In this document: piece by piece, positions 39,913 through 40,390 of the stretch
Position numbering within the stretch: position 1 is the first letter of the stretch
How the letters are laid out: each line of letters begins with the position of its first letter
Assembly (NCBI GenBank): GCA_003224905.1
Contig: QIAA01000057.1
Span: 1-40,390, forward strand
Length of the DNA stretch: 40,390 nt
From: Acidobacteriota bacterium
Lineage (GTDB): Bacteria; Acidobacteriota; Terriglobia; Terriglobales; Acidobacteriaceae
Reading direction: 5' to 3'
Program-made: the position numbers and the translations under genes
Notes under the pieces: model-generated
Seen by the model: only the letters and a program-made list of their open reading frames with translations
Told to the model about the DNA's origin: nothing
The model's database searches: none

Positions 39913-40390
39913 ATGGCTAACCTCTTTGAACTGCCCCGGTACATTGCAATAGAAGGCCCGATACGAGTCGGGAAGAGCACACTGACGCGGATCCTGGCTG
40001 AGCGTTTGAACGCCCAACGCGTCATGGAACCAGAAGAGAATCCTTTCCTGGGCGCCTTCTATGAGGGCGAGCCCGGTGCAGGGTTCCAGGCCCAGTTAAC
40101 TTTTCTGATCCGCCGCTTCGAACAGTTGCATGCCCTTGATCTCGGACCGCGCTCGCAGAAAGTGGTGGTCACAGACTTCATCTTTGAAAAAGACAAGCTG
40201 TTCGCCTGCCTGAACCTCAGCGACGTGGAACTCGATACTTACAATCGCTATTACAACTACTTTCGCGAGCAGTTGCCTACCCCGGACCTGGTCATTTACC
40301 TGCAAGCCACGCCCGAGGTTCTAAAAAAGCGCCTGCGAAAAAAGAATGTGCCCGGCGAAAAGGGCATTAACGAAGATTACCTCGGGGAAG
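39913..40390 (+). CDS. deoxynucleoside kinase, 3' end beyond the window
   Basis: Deoxyadenosine/deoxyguanosine-kinase family, phosphorylating deoxynucleosides for salvage. 159 residues are visible from the ATG at 39913; the frame runs off the edge. The P-loop is GPIRVGKSTL (family usually GPIGVGK; Arg in the variable position keeps GxxxxGKS). PEENPFLGAFYEGEPGAGFQ follows. The segment VVTDFIFEKDKLFACLNL replaces the ERSIYED region of related kinases. The LID Arg cluster is KKRLRKKN. It extends the nucleoside salvage theme of the window but is far from the pyrimidine cluster. Confidence 0.9.
   Translation, partial: MANLFELPRYIAIEGPIRVGKSTLTRILAERLNAQRVMEPEENPFLGAFYEGEPGAGFQAQLTFLIRRFEQLHALDLGPRSQKVVVTDFIFEKDKLFACLNLSDVELDTYNRYYNYFREQLPTPDLVIYLQATPEVLKKRLRKKNVPGEKGINEDYLGE

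Noticed and set aside
1..40390. tRNA, rRNA, CRISPR array, insertion sequence or prophage
   Set aside because: None seen on reading: no tRNA-like cloverleaf ends, no regularly spaced repeats with unique spacers, no transposase or phage protein among the frames.

Overview
The window looks like chromosomal DNA of an Acidobacteriota (Terriglobia-like) soil bacterium. This is inferred from gene content and style, not from a marker phylogeny. The signs are a large Ig-like/beta-propeller lipoprotein, small exported proteins of Terriglobia type, an M1 peptidase with a diverged substrate motif, and many short palindromic repeats between genes. No rRNA, tRNA, CRISPR array, insertion sequence or prophage was seen.

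Layout. 0-6.4 kb is core housekeeping: rplU-rpmA-obgE and an enoyl-CoA hydratase-ribH-nusB operon, separated by a cell-envelope lipoprotein gene. 6.5-8.2 kb holds small accessory genes, including a RelBE-type toxin-antitoxin pair. 8.3-10.3 kb is dnaK, with a HAIR-like (HspR-type) operator over its promoter. 10.5-12.4 kb is a probable type II restriction-modification module: a SacI-like nuclease gene broken by a frameshift, and a convergent D12-class adenine methylase. 13-16.2 kb has doxX-marR, a cupin, a nucleoside hydrolase and a FitAB-type toxin-antitoxin pair with a perfect palindromic operator.

16.2-25.9 kb is the metabolic centre, a pyrimidine catabolism cluster. It encodes a Fcy1-type cytosine deaminase, beta-ureidopropionase, a class III aminotransferase, an aldehyde dehydrogenase, an NCS1 nucleobase permease, an LLM-class flavin/F420 oxidoreductase and dihydropyrimidinase. 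Together they would import pyrimidines and convert them via dihydrouracil and beta-alanine to malonate. The usual dihydropyrimidine dehydrogenase is absent from the window, and the LLM protein is the natural candidate for that redox step. A secreted NADAR-like protein lies beside the deaminase.

25.9-31 kb carries glpK, a membrane-anchored peroxiredoxin and a dispersed sulfur-carrier system: a JAMM protease, a ubiquitin-like MoaD/ThiS protein ending in Gly-Gly-Arg-Arg, and a MoeZ-type E1-rhodanese. The two residues after Gly-Gly suggest the JAMM enzyme matures the carrier. 31-40.4 kb has an M1 peptidase, a decayed PEGA-domain gene with two reading-frame breaks, exported small proteins, a quinone oxidoreductase, a membrane PIN-TRAM protein behind a structured leader, a polysaccharide deacetylase and the start of a deoxynucleoside kinase cut by the window edge.
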